Notes: generated by a model from the sequence alone, not told the origin. A stretch of DNA of 64,000 bases from Pseudomonas orientalis (GCF_002934065.1 NZ_CP018049.1:1734501-1798500), one strand, 5' to 3'; shown: positions 8,876 through 17,133, numbered from the stretch's first letter. Program-made: numbers and translations.

Positions 8876-9565
8876 ATGCGCTGGAGCCAGTACTTCGCTC
8901 AGTTGTCGGTGTGTGCCACCGTCCTAATGGCACCGTTCGCCGCCCAGGCCGCGACAGAAGATGATCCATGGGAAAGCGTCAACCGCCCGATCTTCACCTT
9001 CAACGACACCGTTGATACCTATGCCCTCAAGCCAATCGCCCAAGGCTATCAGTTCGTCACCCCGCAATTGGTGCAGGACGGCATTCACAACTTCTTCCGC
9101 AACATCGGCGATGTCGGCAACCTGGCCAACAACGTGTTGCAACTCAAGCCGCACAACGCTGGCGTCGACACGGCCCGCCTGCTGGTCAACACCACGTTCG
9201 GCGTGCTGGGCTTTATCGATGTCGGCACCAAAATGGGGCTGCAGCGCAGCGATGAAGACTTCGGCCAGACCCTCGGCTACTGGGGCGTCGGCAGCGGTCC
9301 CTACGTGATGATCCCGTTGATGGGCCCGAGCACCTTGCGTGATGCGCCGTCCAAATACGTGGACAGCTACACCCAACCGTACCGCTACATGAACGACATC
9401 GGCTGGCGCAACAGCACCTTTGGCCTGAATGTGGTCGACACCCGTGCCAGCCTGCTCGACAGCGAAAAGCTGATCAGCGGCGACAAGTACACCTTTATCC
9501 GTAACGCTTACCTGCAGAACCGTGAGTTCAAGGTCAAGGACGGCAAGGTTGTCGACGACTTTTAA
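8876..9565 (+). CDS. mlaA: Phospholipid-binding protein MlaA (VacJ)
   Basis: Outer-membrane component of the Mla retrograde lipid-transport pathway, which removes surface-exposed phospholipids. The 229-residue protein has the family core DDPWESVNRPIFTFND, FFRNIGDVGNLANN and LGYWGVGSGPYVMIPLMGPS. The N-terminus is a signal peptide ending AQA at about residue 26. No lipobox is visible (LSVC has Val before Cys), so unlike E. coli MlaA it may not be lipidated. The start has AAGGAG 8 bp upstream. A strong hairpin terminator follows. Confidence 0.93.
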   Translation: MRWSQYFAQLSVCATVLMAPFAAQAATEDDPWESVNRPIFTFNDTVDTYALKPIAQGYQFVTPQLVQDGIHNFFRNIGDVGNLANNVLQLKPHNAGVDTARLLVNTTFGVLGFIDVGTKMGLQRSDEDFGQTLGYWGVGSGPYVMIPLMGPSTLRDAPSKYVDSYTQPYRYMNDIGWRNSTFGLNVVDTRASLLDSEKLISGDKYTFIRNAYLQNREFKVKDGKVVDDF

Positions 9566-9584
9566 GCTGTGACGTTTTGAAATG

Positions 9585-9616
9585 AAAAAGGCGACCTTTG
9601 AACGGTCGCCTTTTTT
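9585..9616. terminator. Bidirectional intrinsic terminator after mlaA
   Basis: AAAAAGGCGACC pairs with GGTCGCCTTTTTT around TTTGAAC. The A-run and T-run on the two sides allow it to serve both mlaA and the convergent PilZ gene. Confidence 0.85.
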
Positions 9617-9627
9617 GTGCGCGTGGA

Positions 9628-9933
9628 TCAGCGCATTTTCAAAATCTTCAGGCCCAGCTGCTGCTCATCGCCTACGGCCTTGGCCCACACCACCTCGGTA
9701 TCAGCCTCAAGACCCCTGAGTGCGGCGTGCTCCGAATCGATGCGCACGGTAAGCAAGTCACCGACGCTGAACTGGCGAGGTGCCTGCACCTGCATGCCGG
9801 AGCTGGAAAGGTCCACGCAGACCCCTGCAATTTCCTGCCCGGCGTGGATCAAGGACACATCGGCATCCACCCGCATGCGGATGAAGTCGCGTTTTTCCGC
9901 GTAGTCGCGCTCATGTTCGCTCACAGCATCCAT
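9628..9933 (-). CDS. Single-domain PilZ c-di-GMP-binding protein
   Basis: A 101-residue stand-alone PilZ domain. Both halves of the binding signature are present: RDFIR (R15 and R19) and DLSSSG (D41, S43, G46). It is therefore likely to bind c-di-GMP and act as an adaptor for motility or surface processes; the partner is unknown. It is convergent with mlaA and shares a terminator. The sequence from 9934 to 10200 upstream holds no other gene I can support. Confidence 0.85.
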   Translation of the reverse strand: MDAVSEHERDYAEKRDFIRMRVDADVSLIHAGQEIAGVCVDLSSSGMQVQAPRQFSVGDLLTVRIDSEHAALRGLEADTEVVWAKAVGDEQQLGLKILKMR

Positions 9934-10200
9934 CCTTACTTTGGGTTGTGGTGATGAACGTTCTTATAACTCCCGGTGATTTGCGGTGTAAAGACGTTCG
10001 GCGACCATCGGCATGAGCTTGAAACCCCTCACGGATGGGAGTACCGTCTGCGCCTTAGAAGGGCACCTCTGCTTTACGGTTGTGCATTGGATAAATCCCA
10101 ATGCTTTGTAGGACAGAGAGGCTAGAAAGCGAATCCAGTACGTGAGCCCGGCCATTGTCGAGCCACCTACGCCAACCTAATTCTGGCGCCGTTTGCCCAC

Positions 10201-11382
10201 ATGCAAAAAACCAGTGCCACGCTGCTGATAATCGATGACGACGAAGTAGTGCGCGCGAGCCTCGCGGCCTATTTGGAAGACAGTGGCTTCAGCGTCCTGC
10301 AGGCCGGCAACGGCCAACAGGGTCTCCAGGTATTCGAGCGCGACCAGCCCGACCTCGTGATCTGCGACCTGCGCATGCCCCAGATGGGCGGCCTCGAGCT
10401 GATTCGCCAGGTGACCGAGCTTGCTCCGCAGACGCCGGTGATTGTCGTGTCCGGGGCCGGGGTCATGAATGACGCCGTTGAAGCCTTGCGCCTGGGCGCC
10501 GCCGATTACCTGATCAAACCCCTGGAAGACCTGGCGGTGCTGGAGCACTCGGTGCGCCGCGCCCTGGACCGTGCACGCCTGCTTCAGGAAAACCAGCGCT
10601 ACCGCGATAAGCTCGAGACCGCCAACCGCGAGCTCGAAGCCAGCCTGAACCTGCTCCAGGAAGACCAGAACGCCGGTCGCCAGGTGCAGATGAACATGCT
10701 GCCGGTGAGCCCCTGGACCATCGACGATTTCCAGTTCGCGCACCAGATCATCCCGTCGTTGTACCTGTCGGGGGATTTTGTCGACTATTTCCGTGTGGAT
10801 GAGCGGCGCGTGGCGTTCTACCTGGCCGACGTGTCCGGCCACGGTGCATCCTCTGCGTTTGTCACCGTGTTGTTGAAGTTCATGACCACGCGGTTGTTGT
10901 TTGAATCCAAGCGCAATGGCACCTTGCCGGAATTCACCCCCTCCGAGGTGCTGGGCCACATCAACCGGGGCCTGATCAGCTGCAAGCTGGGCAAGCACGT
11001 GACGATGGTTGGCGGCGTGATCGATGAAGAAACCGGTCTTTTGACCTACAGCATTGGCGGTCACCTGCCGATGCCTGTTCTGTACACTCCTGACAGTGTG
11101 CGTTACCTGGAAGGGCGTGGCCTGCCGGTGGGCTTGTTCAATGAAGCCACCTATGAAGACCACATCCTGGAACTGCCGCCGACCTTCAGCCTGACGCTGA
11201 TGTCCGACGGCATCCTGGACCTCCTTCCAGAGCCTACACTTAAAGAGAAAGAAGCCGCCTTGCCCCAAAAGGTCAAGTCGGCGGGCGGCAGCCTGGATGG
11301 TCTGCGGCAGGTTTTTGGATTGGCCACGCTAGGGGAGATGCCGGATGATATCGCCCTATTGGTGTTGAGCAGGAATCTTTGA
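10201..11382 (+). CDS. rssB: RssB-type response regulator with SpoIIE/PP2C phosphatase domain
   Basis: The 393-residue protein has a receiver domain (D56 phospho-acceptor in LVICDLRMP, K106 in YLIKPLED), a coiled-coil linker at about 122-160 and a PPM-type phosphatase domain. Phosphatase metal ligands are intact: D192 and D195 in GDFVDYF, D210 in LADVSGHG, and Asp in LMSDGILD and MPDDIALL. In Pseudomonas this gene forms a pair with a STAS-domain anti-sigma antagonist, in contrast to enteric RssB where the phosphatase domain is degenerate. It overlaps rssC by one base (TGATG). It probably dephosphorylates the RssC antagonist to control RpoS or a related stress pathway. Confidence 0.87.
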   Translation: MQKTSATLLIIDDDEVVRASLAAYLEDSGFSVLQAGNGQQGLQVFERDQPDLVICDLRMPQMGGLELIRQVTELAPQTPVIVVSGAGVMNDAVEALRLGAADYLIKPLEDLAVLEHSVRRALDRARLLQENQRYRDKLETANRELEASLNLLQEDQNAGRQVQMNMLPVSPWTIDDFQFAHQIIPSLYLSGDFVDYFRVDERRVAFYLADVSGHGASSAFVTVLLKFMTTRLLFESKRNGTLPEFTPSEVLGHINRGLISCKLGKHVTMVGGVIDEETGLLTYSIGGHLPMPVLYTPDSVRYLEGRGLPVGLFNEATYEDHILELPPTFSLTLMSDGILDLLPEPTLKEKEAALPQKVKSAGGSLDGLRQVFGLATLGEMPDDIALLVLSRNL

Positions 11383-11864
11383 TGAGTACCGGAAGAATCC
11401 AATTCGCCGAGCAAGACGGGACCTTTGTCCTGAAGTTTGTCGGTGAAGTGCGCCTGACCCTGTGTTCGGCGCTGGATGCGACGATCGAGCGGATCTTCAC
11501 AGCGCTGAACTTCTCGGCGATCGTGATCGATCTGACCGAAACCCGCAGCATCGACAGCACCACCCTGGGCCTGTTGGCCAAATTGTCCATTCTGTCGCGG
11601 CAGAAGGTCGGCCTGTTGCCGACGGTGGTCACCACCCACGAAGACATTACCCGTCTGCTGCAGTCCATGGGTTTTGATCAGGTGTTCAACATCGTTGACC
11701 GCCCGATCCCCTGCCCGGAATGCCTGACCGACCTGCCGTCGCAGGACCAGTCCGAGGAAATCGTGCGGATCAAGGTGCTTGAAGCACACAAGATCCTGAT
11801 GGGCCTGAACGAGTCCAACCGCGAAGCCTTCCACGACCTGGTCAACGCCCTCGAGCGCCACTGA
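11382..11864 (+). CDS. rssC: STAS-domain anti-sigma factor antagonist RssC
   Basis: A 160-residue protein from the ATG at 11382. The STAS domain covers about residues 1-100 and contains the phospho-acceptor motif SIDSTTLGLL, with S59 the likely target. A C-terminal extension includes a CPEC motif at about 107-110 and a helical tail. It is translationally coupled to rssB, whose phosphatase domain is the natural partner. A TTG three bases upstream could also start translation, but the ATG is simpler. Confidence 0.85.
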   Translation: MSTGRIQFAEQDGTFVLKFVGEVRLTLCSALDATIERIFTALNFSAIVIDLTETRSIDSTTLGLLAKLSILSRQKVGLLPTVVTTHEDITRLLQSMGFDQVFNIVDRPIPCPECLTDLPSQDQSEEIVRIKVLEAHKILMGLNESNREAFHDLVNALERH

Positions 11865-11888
11865 TCCCCAATTGAAATGCGCTCAAAT

Positions 11889-11975
11889 GTGGGAGGGGGC
11901 TTGCCCCCGATAGCACTGTGTCAGTTATGAATAAGCTGACTGACACCCTGCCATCGGGGGCAAGCCCCCTCCCAC
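11889..11975. repeat. REP doublet (GTGGGAGG family)
   Basis: Inverted 23-bp palindromes at 11889-11911 and 11953-11975, between convergent rssC and tal. The spacer carries the recurring TGTCAGT...ACTGACAC dyad seen in other doublets of this family. Confidence 0.92.
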
Positions 11976-12012
11976 AGTTGATCCATGACAGGCTTGAAAC
12001 CGGCGCCCACAA

Positions 12013-12046
12013 AAAAGGGCGGCACCCACTCAGGTGCCGCCCTTTT
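12013..12046. terminator. Bidirectional intrinsic terminator, tal/rssC
   Basis: AAGGGCGGCACC pairs perfectly with GGTGCCGCCCTT around CACTCA, with an A-run before and a T-run after. It serves tal on the minus strand and probably rssC. Confidence 0.9.
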
Positions 12047-12060
12047 TGCTGCCTGCGCTT

Positions 12061-12987
12061 TTACAGCTTGGCCGACAACAACGCCTCCAGCTTCTCCTGA
12101 TCCCGAGCAAACTGACGAATCCCCTCTGCCAGCTTCTCAGTCGCCATCGCATCTTCGTTGGATTCCCAACGGAACTGCGCTTCAGTCATATGCACCCGCG
12201 CCTCACCGGCATGGCCGGGCGACAACTTGCGCTCCAGCTTGCCGTCATCCGCCGCCAGCTTCTCCAGCAGGTCCGGGCTGATGGTCAGGCGATCACACCC
12301 GGCCAGTTCTTCAATCTGGCTCAGGTTACGGAAGCTCGCACCCATCACCACCGTCTTGTAGCCGTTGGCCTTGTAGTAGTTGTAGATGCGCATCACCGAC
12401 TGCACGCCCGGGTCATCGGAACCGGTGTAGTCGTTGCCGTTGGCCTTCTTGTACCAATCGTAGATACGGCCCACGAACGGCGAGATCAGGAACACACCCG
12501 CTTCAGCGCAGGCCACGGCCTGGGCGAAGGAGAACAGCAGGGTCAGGTTGGTCTGGATGCCTTCTTTTTCCAGCTTCTCGGCGGCACGGATGCCTTCCCA
12601 GGTAGAAGCGATCTTGATCAGCACACGGTCACGGCTAACGCCGGCTTTGTCGTACAGATCGATCAGACGGTGCGCACGCTTGAGAATCGCGTCTTCGTCG
12701 AACGACAGGCGGGCATCCACCTCAGTGGAAATACGGCCCGGCACAACTTTGAGAATCTCTTGACCCACCGCCACCGCAAACCGGTCACTGGCCAGGCCAA
12801 CATCGCCATTGCAGTCCTGCACGCATTCATCCAGCAGCTTGGCATAGCCTGCGATCGACGCAGCCTTGAGCAGCAGGGAAGGGTTGGTGGTCGCATCTTG
12901 CGGCTTGAGCTTGGCGAGGGTAGAAAAATCGCCGGTATCGGCTACGACGGTGGTGAATTGCTTGAGTTGTTCCAGCTTGGAAGTCAT
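12061..12987 (-). CDS. tal: Transaldolase
   Basis: Pentose phosphate pathway enzyme that moves a dihydroxyacetone unit between sedoheptulose-7-phosphate and glyceraldehyde-3-phosphate. It is 308 residues, close to E. coli TalB. The Schiff-base lysine is K125 in [13 protein letters not shown], and the N-terminal DATTNPSLL motif is present. The start [10 protein letters not shown] at 12987 fits homologues; the frame extends 45 codons further upstream without similarity. It follows rssBC in convergent orientation, the same order as in P. aeruginosa. Confidence 0.95.
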   Translation of the reverse strand: MTSKLEQLKQFTTVVADTGDFSTLAKLKPQDATTNPSLLLKAASIAGYAKLLDECVQDCNGDVGLASDRFAVAVGQEILKVVPGRISTEVDARLSFDEDAILKRAHRLIDLYDKAGVSRDRVLIKIASTWEGIRAAEKLEKEGIQTNLTLLFSFAQAVACAEAGVFLISPFVGRIYDWYKKANGNDYTGSDDPGVQSVMRIYNYYKANGYKTVVMGASFRNLSQIEELAGCDRLTISPDLLEKLAADDGKLERKLSPGHAGEARVHMTEAQFRWESNEDAMATEKLAEGIRQFARDQEKLEALLSAKL

Positions 12988-13288
12988 GGGCGTGCTCTGT
13001 CCTGTGGGTCTGTTGACATTACCCGAGCGCTGGCAGGCGCTCAAGGGCGCAAATGCGTTAGGTCGTTTGCGCGGGGCAACAACCTGAAAACAGCCGTTTA
13101 AATACCGACCGTACTGCTCCATAGGAGGCCAGAATCGATGGCAGGTTCAACCCAACTGCCCGATAGCGCCTCCACAGCCACCAACACCTCCCCTGACACA
13201 CACAGCACCCAATGTGGGAGGGGGCTTGCCCCCGATAGCAATGTATCAGTCAACCCACAGCTAACTGACCCCCCGGCAAGCTACCCAC
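12988..13288. other. Intergenic region upstream of tal, downstream of dusA
   Basis: About 300 bp between tal (minus) and the end of dusA (minus). It contains the tal leader and a single REP at 13214-13236. No gene is supported: the open frames here are Pro/Thr-rich, low-complexity translations of non-coding sequence. Confidence 0.6.
13214..13236. repeat. REP singlet (GTGGGAGG family)
   Basis: One 23-bp palindrome followed by the usual spacer start (TATCAGTCAAC...CTAACTGAC), but the second arm is missing. It looks like the remnant of a doublet. Confidence 0.85.
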
Positions 13289-14275
13289 TCACCGCCCCTC
13301 CAACAATTCCCCCGCCTGATCCAACAACGCCAACGGATCCGCCGCCTTATGAATATCCACCGACAACAACTGCCTGAACTTGCGCGCCCCCGGAAACCCG
13401 GTGCCCAACCCCAACACATGCCGAGTAATGTGATGCATCGTCCCACCACTGGCCAAATGCTCAGCGATATAAGGCCGCAACTGCGCCAACGCCTCCGATC
13501 GGCGGATCACCGGCGCCTCACTGCCAAACAACCGCTGATCCACCTCCGCCAACAGATACGGATTGTGATAAGCCTCCCGCCCCAACATCACCCCATCAAA
13601 CGTCTGCAAATGCTCCTCGCACTGCTCCAACGTCTTGATTCCACCGTTAAGATTGATCTCCAACGCCGGAAAGTCCCGCTTCAACTGCGCCGCCACGTCA
13701 TAGCGCAACGGCGGAATGTCGCGGTTCTCCTTGGGCGACAACCCCTCCAGAATCGCAATCCGCGCATGTACGGTAAAACTGGTACAACCGGCGTCCTTCA
13801 CCGTCCCGACGAAATCACACAACTCGGCATAACTGTCCCGCCCATTGATGCCGATACGGTGCTTCACCGTCACCGGAATCGACACCGCATCGCGCATCGC
13901 CTTCACACAGTCCGCCACCAGGGCAGGATGAGCCATCAGGATCGCGCCGATCATGTTGTTCTGCACCCGGTCGCTGGGGCAGCCGACGTTCAGGTTCACT
14001 TCGTCGTAACCGGCGGCTTCGGCCATACGGGCGCAGGCGGCCAGGTCGGCGGGGACGCTGCCGCCCAGTTGGAGGGCCAGCGGGTGCTCGGCTTCGTTGT
14101 GGCGCAGGAAGCGCTCGTGGTCGCCATGGAGGATCGCACCGGTGGTGACCATCTCGGTGTAGAGCAGGGCGTGTTTGGAGAGCAGGCGTAGGAAGAACCG
14201 GCAGTGGCGGTCGGTCCAGTCCATCATGGGGGCCACGGAGAAGCGGCGGGAGAGAGGAGCGGATTGTAGGGGCAT
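13289..14275 (-). CDS. dusA: tRNA dihydrouridine synthase A
   Basis: FMN enzyme that reduces uridine at positions 20/20a of tRNA. The 328-residue protein shows FSVAPMMDWTDRHCRFF at the N-terminus, the catalytic cysteine C99 in DEVNLNVGCPSDRVQNN, the FMN/RNA-binding HRIGI and GGIKT segments, and a C-terminal helical domain. Length and N-terminus fit DusA rather than DusB/C. The 5' end of dusA is a known integration target for mobile elements in Proteobacteria, and here it faces the accessory genes at 14448-16054. Confidence 0.94.
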   Translation of the reverse strand: MPLQSAPLSRRFSVAPMMDWTDRHCRFFLRLLSKHALLYTEMVTTGAILHGDHERFLRHNEAEHPLALQLGGSVPADLAACARMAEAAGYDEVNLNVGCPSDRVQNNMIGAILMAHPALVADCVKAMRDAVSIPVTVKHRIGINGRDSYAELCDFVGTVKDAGCTSFTVHARIAILEGLSPKENRDIPPLRYDVAAQLKRDFPALEINLNGGIKTLEQCEEHLQTFDGVMLGREAYHNPYLLAEVDQRLFGSEAPVIRRSEALAQLRPYIAEHLASGGTMHHITRHVLGLGTGFPGARKFRQLLSVDIHKAADPLALLDQAGELLEGR

Positions 14276-14365
14276 TGGGGGTCTGAGCTAGCGGGCGGAA
14301 AGGCGAGCAGTTTATCAGGGATGCTTGTCAGGTACTCAGCGGGTTCTCACGGCTAGTTACTTAAT

Positions 14366-14383
14366 CTCCAGTGACACCTGGAG
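14366..14383. promoter_or_regulatory. Inverted repeat upstream of brnT
   Basis: CTCCAG-TGACAC-CTGGAG lies about 65 bp before the brnT start. BrnA-type antitoxins autoregulate their operons, so this is a candidate operator. It is a short palindrome and may be chance. Confidence 0.35.
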
Positions 14384-14447
14384 CGCATGCCGGTTAGGGT
14401 TTTGACGTAAACCTTGTGTTGGCTATTTATTGTGGCTACGATAATTT

Positions 14448-14723
14448 ATGCAGATTACCTATGATCCAGCCAAAGACGCTCGCAACGTTTCAGAGCGTAG
14501 TCTCCCATTTGCGCTGGTGCGAGACTTTGAGTGGTCCACGGCCTTGATCCTGCAGGATGATCGATTTGACTACGGCGAGTGTCGTTATCGGGCGATGGGG
14601 TACATAGGGGGTCGGCTGCATGTCGTAGTGTTTACCCCACGGGGTGACGCGGTCCACGTTATCAGCTTTCGTAAAGCCAACAAACGGGAGGTCAAAAATT
14701 ATGACCAAGAAACCCAGTCCTGA
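14448..14723 (+). CDS. brnT: BrnT-family toxin (type II TA)
   Basis: A 91-residue protein with the BrnT pattern: DPAKDARN near the start, a central DxR..GE.RY..MG..GGR segment, VVVFTPRGD, and the conserved end HVISFRKANKREVKNY. BrnT toxins are RelE-like ribonucleases that stop translation when free of BrnA. It overlaps the antitoxin gene by 23 bp, typical of toxin-first BrnTA operons. Local GC is lower than in dusA next door, which suggests acquisition. Confidence 0.85.
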   Translation: MQITYDPAKDARNVSERSLPFALVRDFEWSTALILQDDRFDYGECRYRAMGYIGGRLHVVVFTPRGDAVHVISFRKANKREVKNYDQETQS

Positions 14724-15009
14724 AATGGTCGATACGGCAAACCCCGAATGGTCGGCCGAGGATTTTGCCAAGGCCAAACCAGCCAGCGAAGTGCTTGTTG
14801 GGTTGTTTGGCAACGCTCAGGCGAAGGAAATGCTCAAGCCAAAGCGTGGCCGACCAAAGTCGGAAGCGACTAAAGAGCACGTGAATGTTCGTTTTGATGC
14901 TGAGGTGCTGGAGAAATTCAGGGCTTCTGGGCCGGGCTGGCAAACGCGAATGAACGCAGCCTTGGCTGATTGGCTCAAGACGCATACGCCAGATGAGCTG
15001 AAGGCGTAG
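14701..15009 (+). CDS. brnA: BrnA-family antitoxin
   Basis: A 102-residue protein. The C-terminal half has the ribbon-helix-helix type motif KEHVNVRFDAEVLEKFRASG followed by the hallmark GPGWQTRMNAALADWL. A basic KPKRGRPKSE linker precedes it. The N-terminal half would bind the toxin. The chosen ATG has GGGAGG 10 bp upstream, inside brnT; a longer in-frame start at 14644 lacks homology. A terminator follows 28 bp after the stop. Confidence 0.85.
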   Translation: MTKKPSPEMVDTANPEWSAEDFAKAKPASEVLVGLFGNAQAKEMLKPKRGRPKSEATKEHVNVRFDAEVLEKFRASGPGWQTRMNAALADWLKTHTPDELKA

Positions 15010-15036
15010 TCGCCAGAGATCGTTCCCAAAACAATT

Positions 15037-15062
15037 AGCCGCCGGTAAGGCGGCTTTTTTTT
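15037..15062 (+). terminator. Intrinsic terminator after brnTA
   Basis: AGCCGCC pairs with GGCGGCT around GGTAA and runs into eight Ts. Confidence 0.85.
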
Positions 15063-15157
15063 GCATACTAATAAGTTTTCTCGACGAGCTGTAAATATAT
15101 TTGTTCCGTTTCTGCTCTTGTTTGATATTGCCTAAGAGAAAGGTGGTAAGTGATATT

Positions 15158-16054
15158 TTAATTTCGCTGAAAGGCATAATCTTTGAGGTTGTCAAGTGAT
15201 TTAAACAGCTCCTCAGCTTTTTTATTGGTGTGGTGCTTTTTTATGTCTTCAACTATTAGTTCTGCGTAGTCGTCTGCCTTTACATCGGTATCTGTGGAGA
15301 CATGATATGTCATATTGCCTGTTTCAGATGTTATAAGGGTTATTAAATCCGCTGAGTCAAGGCATCGGATAAATGAGTTGAGAACAGCTGCATTTCCAAA
15401 TTCTAAAATTTCACATACCTTCTGAACATCCAAGATTTTATCTTGCTCGGCATGAAGAATGCACGCGTAGGTAATGAAGTTTTCAGCATCTCCCGATCTT
15501 GACACGAACATGGTTAAGTTCCATTGATTAGCTTGTCCGGGAGGGGCCGCCACCTGTTTCTGTTTTTCAACGCTGTCAGCAACTTGGTTGAATCTTGCCT
15601 CGAGTTGGCTGAACTTACTTGGAATACCCTCCATTAGTGCGCGCATTGCAATGTTTTTGCTGTCCATGTCTTTTAATAAAACATGAAAGTTTTGGAGGTT
15701 ACCTGTTATCTCCCTTGAGACCTCTTCGAATGCTTGAGCGCTTTTCGCGCCAGCTACAATTAATTCTCCTGAGTTTTGGTGGTACTCGGCAATTTTCTCG
15801 CCCACTTTTCCCACGTCTTTAGATACTTCACTTATGCTTCCGAGACTGTTGGACATATTGCTGTTTGATATAAATGAATAGAAAATGGCTACTACACCCA
15901 GTAGTAACGAAGTCATGGTTGCGGCGTTGCTCAAATATTGTGTGAAATCGCCTCTTTCAGTCCATCTGTCTGTCATTAAAAATACTGATATTGCGAGAAG
16001 AATCAAAATCACGTATCGATAGTGGATGCTGGGTAGATTGTTTTTTTCTTCCAT
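15158..16054 (-). CDS. Unknown two-TM membrane protein with coiled coil (AT-rich)
   Basis: I do not recognise this 298-residue protein. Two TM helices lie near residues 13-28 (YVILILLAISVFLM) and 46-64 (TSLLLGVVAIFYSFIS). A long region to about residue 170 has coiled-coil character (SLGSISEVSKDVGKVGEKIAEY and similar). The C-terminal 110 residues are soluble and helical, with a pattern loosely like a winged-helix domain (ILDVQKVCEILEFGNAAVLNSFIRCLDSADLITLIT). Codon use and base composition are far more AT-rich than the flanking core genes. Membrane anchor, coiled coil and small cytosolic domain suggest a sensor or effector, perhaps in defence, but this is speculative. It is convergent with brnTA. 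Confidence 0.6.
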   Translation of the reverse strand: MEEKNNLPSIHYRYVILILLAISVFLMTDRWTERGDFTQYLSNAATMTSLLLGVVAIFYSFISNSNMSNSLGSISEVSKDVGKVGEKIAEYHQNSGELIVAGAKSAQAFEEVSREITGNLQNFHVLLKDMDSKNIAMRALMEGIPSKFSQLEARFNQVADSVEKQKQVAAPPGQANQWNLTMFVSRSGDAENFITYACILHAEQDKILDVQKVCEILEFGNAAVLNSFIRCLDSADLITLITSETGNMTYHVSTDTDVKADDYAELIVEDIKKHHTNKKAEELFKSLDNLKDYAFQRN

Positions 16055-16359
16055 GAGTCACCGGATTAATTTGTGCGGAAAATTTGATGTCATTTTGACA
16101 TCTTTCCATTGTTTTGGCAATTCGAGAAGCTTGTGGTGATTAATAGCGATTTAATCCCACTAATTGTGAATTTAGGAGGAGCACTAAGCTTCGTTGCGAA
16201 CTGGTTGGTTGCTTTTAGGATTTTTCCCACCTAGTTATCGGCTTGCTCGTCAGACCTCTCATAGCTAACCTCCTCGAGCCGCTGCAAACCCAGCGGCCGG
16301 AGGTGGAAGTCCGAACTGCTAAGGCGTTTTAACTCCCATAAATATTTGGAGTTTCGCCC
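16055..16359. other. AT-rich intergenic region with a structured element
   Basis: About 305 bp between the divergent unknown membrane-protein gene and the DUF6124 gene. The left half is AT-rich and probably carries the promoter of the minus-strand gene. The right half contains a two-tier hairpin at 16268-16304. No gene is seen. Confidence 0.5.
16268..16304 (+). promoter_or_regulatory. Two-tier hairpin in the DUF6124 leader
   Basis: Outer arms ACCTCC and GGAGGT and inner arms GCCGCT and AGCGGC fold around GCAAACCC-type loop sequence, with small internal asymmetry (TCGA opposite C). It lies 55 bp before the DUF6124 start and has no T-run, so it looks like a leader RNA structure rather than a terminator. 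GGAGG-type motifs in and after the stem could also be RsmA/CsrA sites. Function is inferred only. Confidence 0.4.
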
Positions 16360-16725
16360 ATGCACTACAACACACGCAGTTCTTCACTTGATCAAAGCGC
16401 ATCTTCCGCCGATCCCAAGCTTCAAGCCGCAGCCCAGCGAGCAATCAACCATCACTTGCCGTCATCCGACGATACTGCCCCCGTCGAACGCCCAATCGAC
16501 AACCTCTTCCTCGTCAACCCAACCCTCGACCCCGAAACCCTCCTGGCCAACGCCGCCGAAAATCTAGCATCCGCCAACGAAATGGCCGCCACCTTGGCGT
16601 TCGACCTCGACGACTCCCAGCGCGCCATCGCCCTGGGCATTCAGCAGTTGATCGAGTTGAGTTCGCTACTCGTTGACCGAGCCCAGGAGCAAATTGCGCC
16701 TGTTAGCAAACCAGTCAAAGCCTGA
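16360..16725 (+). CDS. DUF6124 family protein
   Basis: A 121-residue soluble protein. It has the features of the Pseudomonas DUF6124 family: a polar N-terminus, then KLQAAAQRAINHHL, then the conserved block VNPTLDPETLLANAAENLASANEMAATLAFDL, and a hydrophobic helix (ALGIQQLIELSSLLVDRA). Function is unknown. The start ATG follows TTGGAG at about 10 bp. Members of this family are often present in several diverged copies in one genome, usually as single-gene units as here. Confidence 0.72.
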   Translation: MHYNTRSSSLDQSASSADPKLQAAAQRAINHHLPSSDDTAPVERPIDNLFLVNPTLDPETLLANAAENLASANEMAATLAFDLDDSQRAIALGIQQLIELSSLLVDRAQEQIAPVSKPVKA

Positions 16726-16870
16726 CAACCAACCCCGCCGCCTTACGCCAAGGCGGCAACCTGAACCCATCCTGTCCCCCAGCAAAGTTTCATAATTCCC
16801 TGCGCCGTTGAGGTCTACGATCCCTGCAAGCGAGGACCCCAGCGCCTCCAGCTCACAGGGAACTGCAACC

Positions 16871-17089
16871 ATGATTTCAAACCTCGTCAAAGTCGCAATG
16901 ATCACCGGCACGTTGCTGTTGAGCGCCTGTTCATCTTCACCCGCCGTGAGCAGTGACCCGTGCTTTTCAGGTGGATGCCAGGCGTTTGGGGACCACAGCC
17001 CCAGCAAAGCCGCCAAGATGAATTTTGGTGGCAGCGGGCTGGGGAGTAGTTATGGGGAGTATGGGGCGGGGTTGTTGCATGATGATTGA
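16871..17089 (+). CDS. Small predicted lipoprotein
   Basis: A 72-residue protein with an N-terminal signal (MISNLVKVAMITGTLLLSAC) ending in the lipobox LSAC, so the mature protein would be lipid-anchored through Cys20 and only about 53 residues long. The mature part is Ser- and Gly-rich (NFGGSGLGSSYGEYGAG) with two further cysteines in DPCFSGGC, which may form a disulfide. I assign no function. It stands alone, before a REP singlet. Confidence 0.65.
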   Translation: MISNLVKVAMITGTLLLSACSSSPAVSSDPCFSGGCQAFGDHSPSKAAKMNFGGSGLGSSYGEYGAGLLHDD

Positions 17090-17133
17090 TGGGGTGGTGG
17101 GTCAGTCAGTGGTGTGTTGACTGATCCATTGCT

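Noticed and set aside
13138..13377. Pro/Thr-rich 79-codon frame between tal and dusA
   Set aside because: It includes a REP and the antisense of the dusA 3' end; low-complexity composition is an artefact.
14276..16359. Complete integrative element at dusA
   Set aside because: No integrase, excisionase or direct repeats were seen, so only a possible remnant is proposed.
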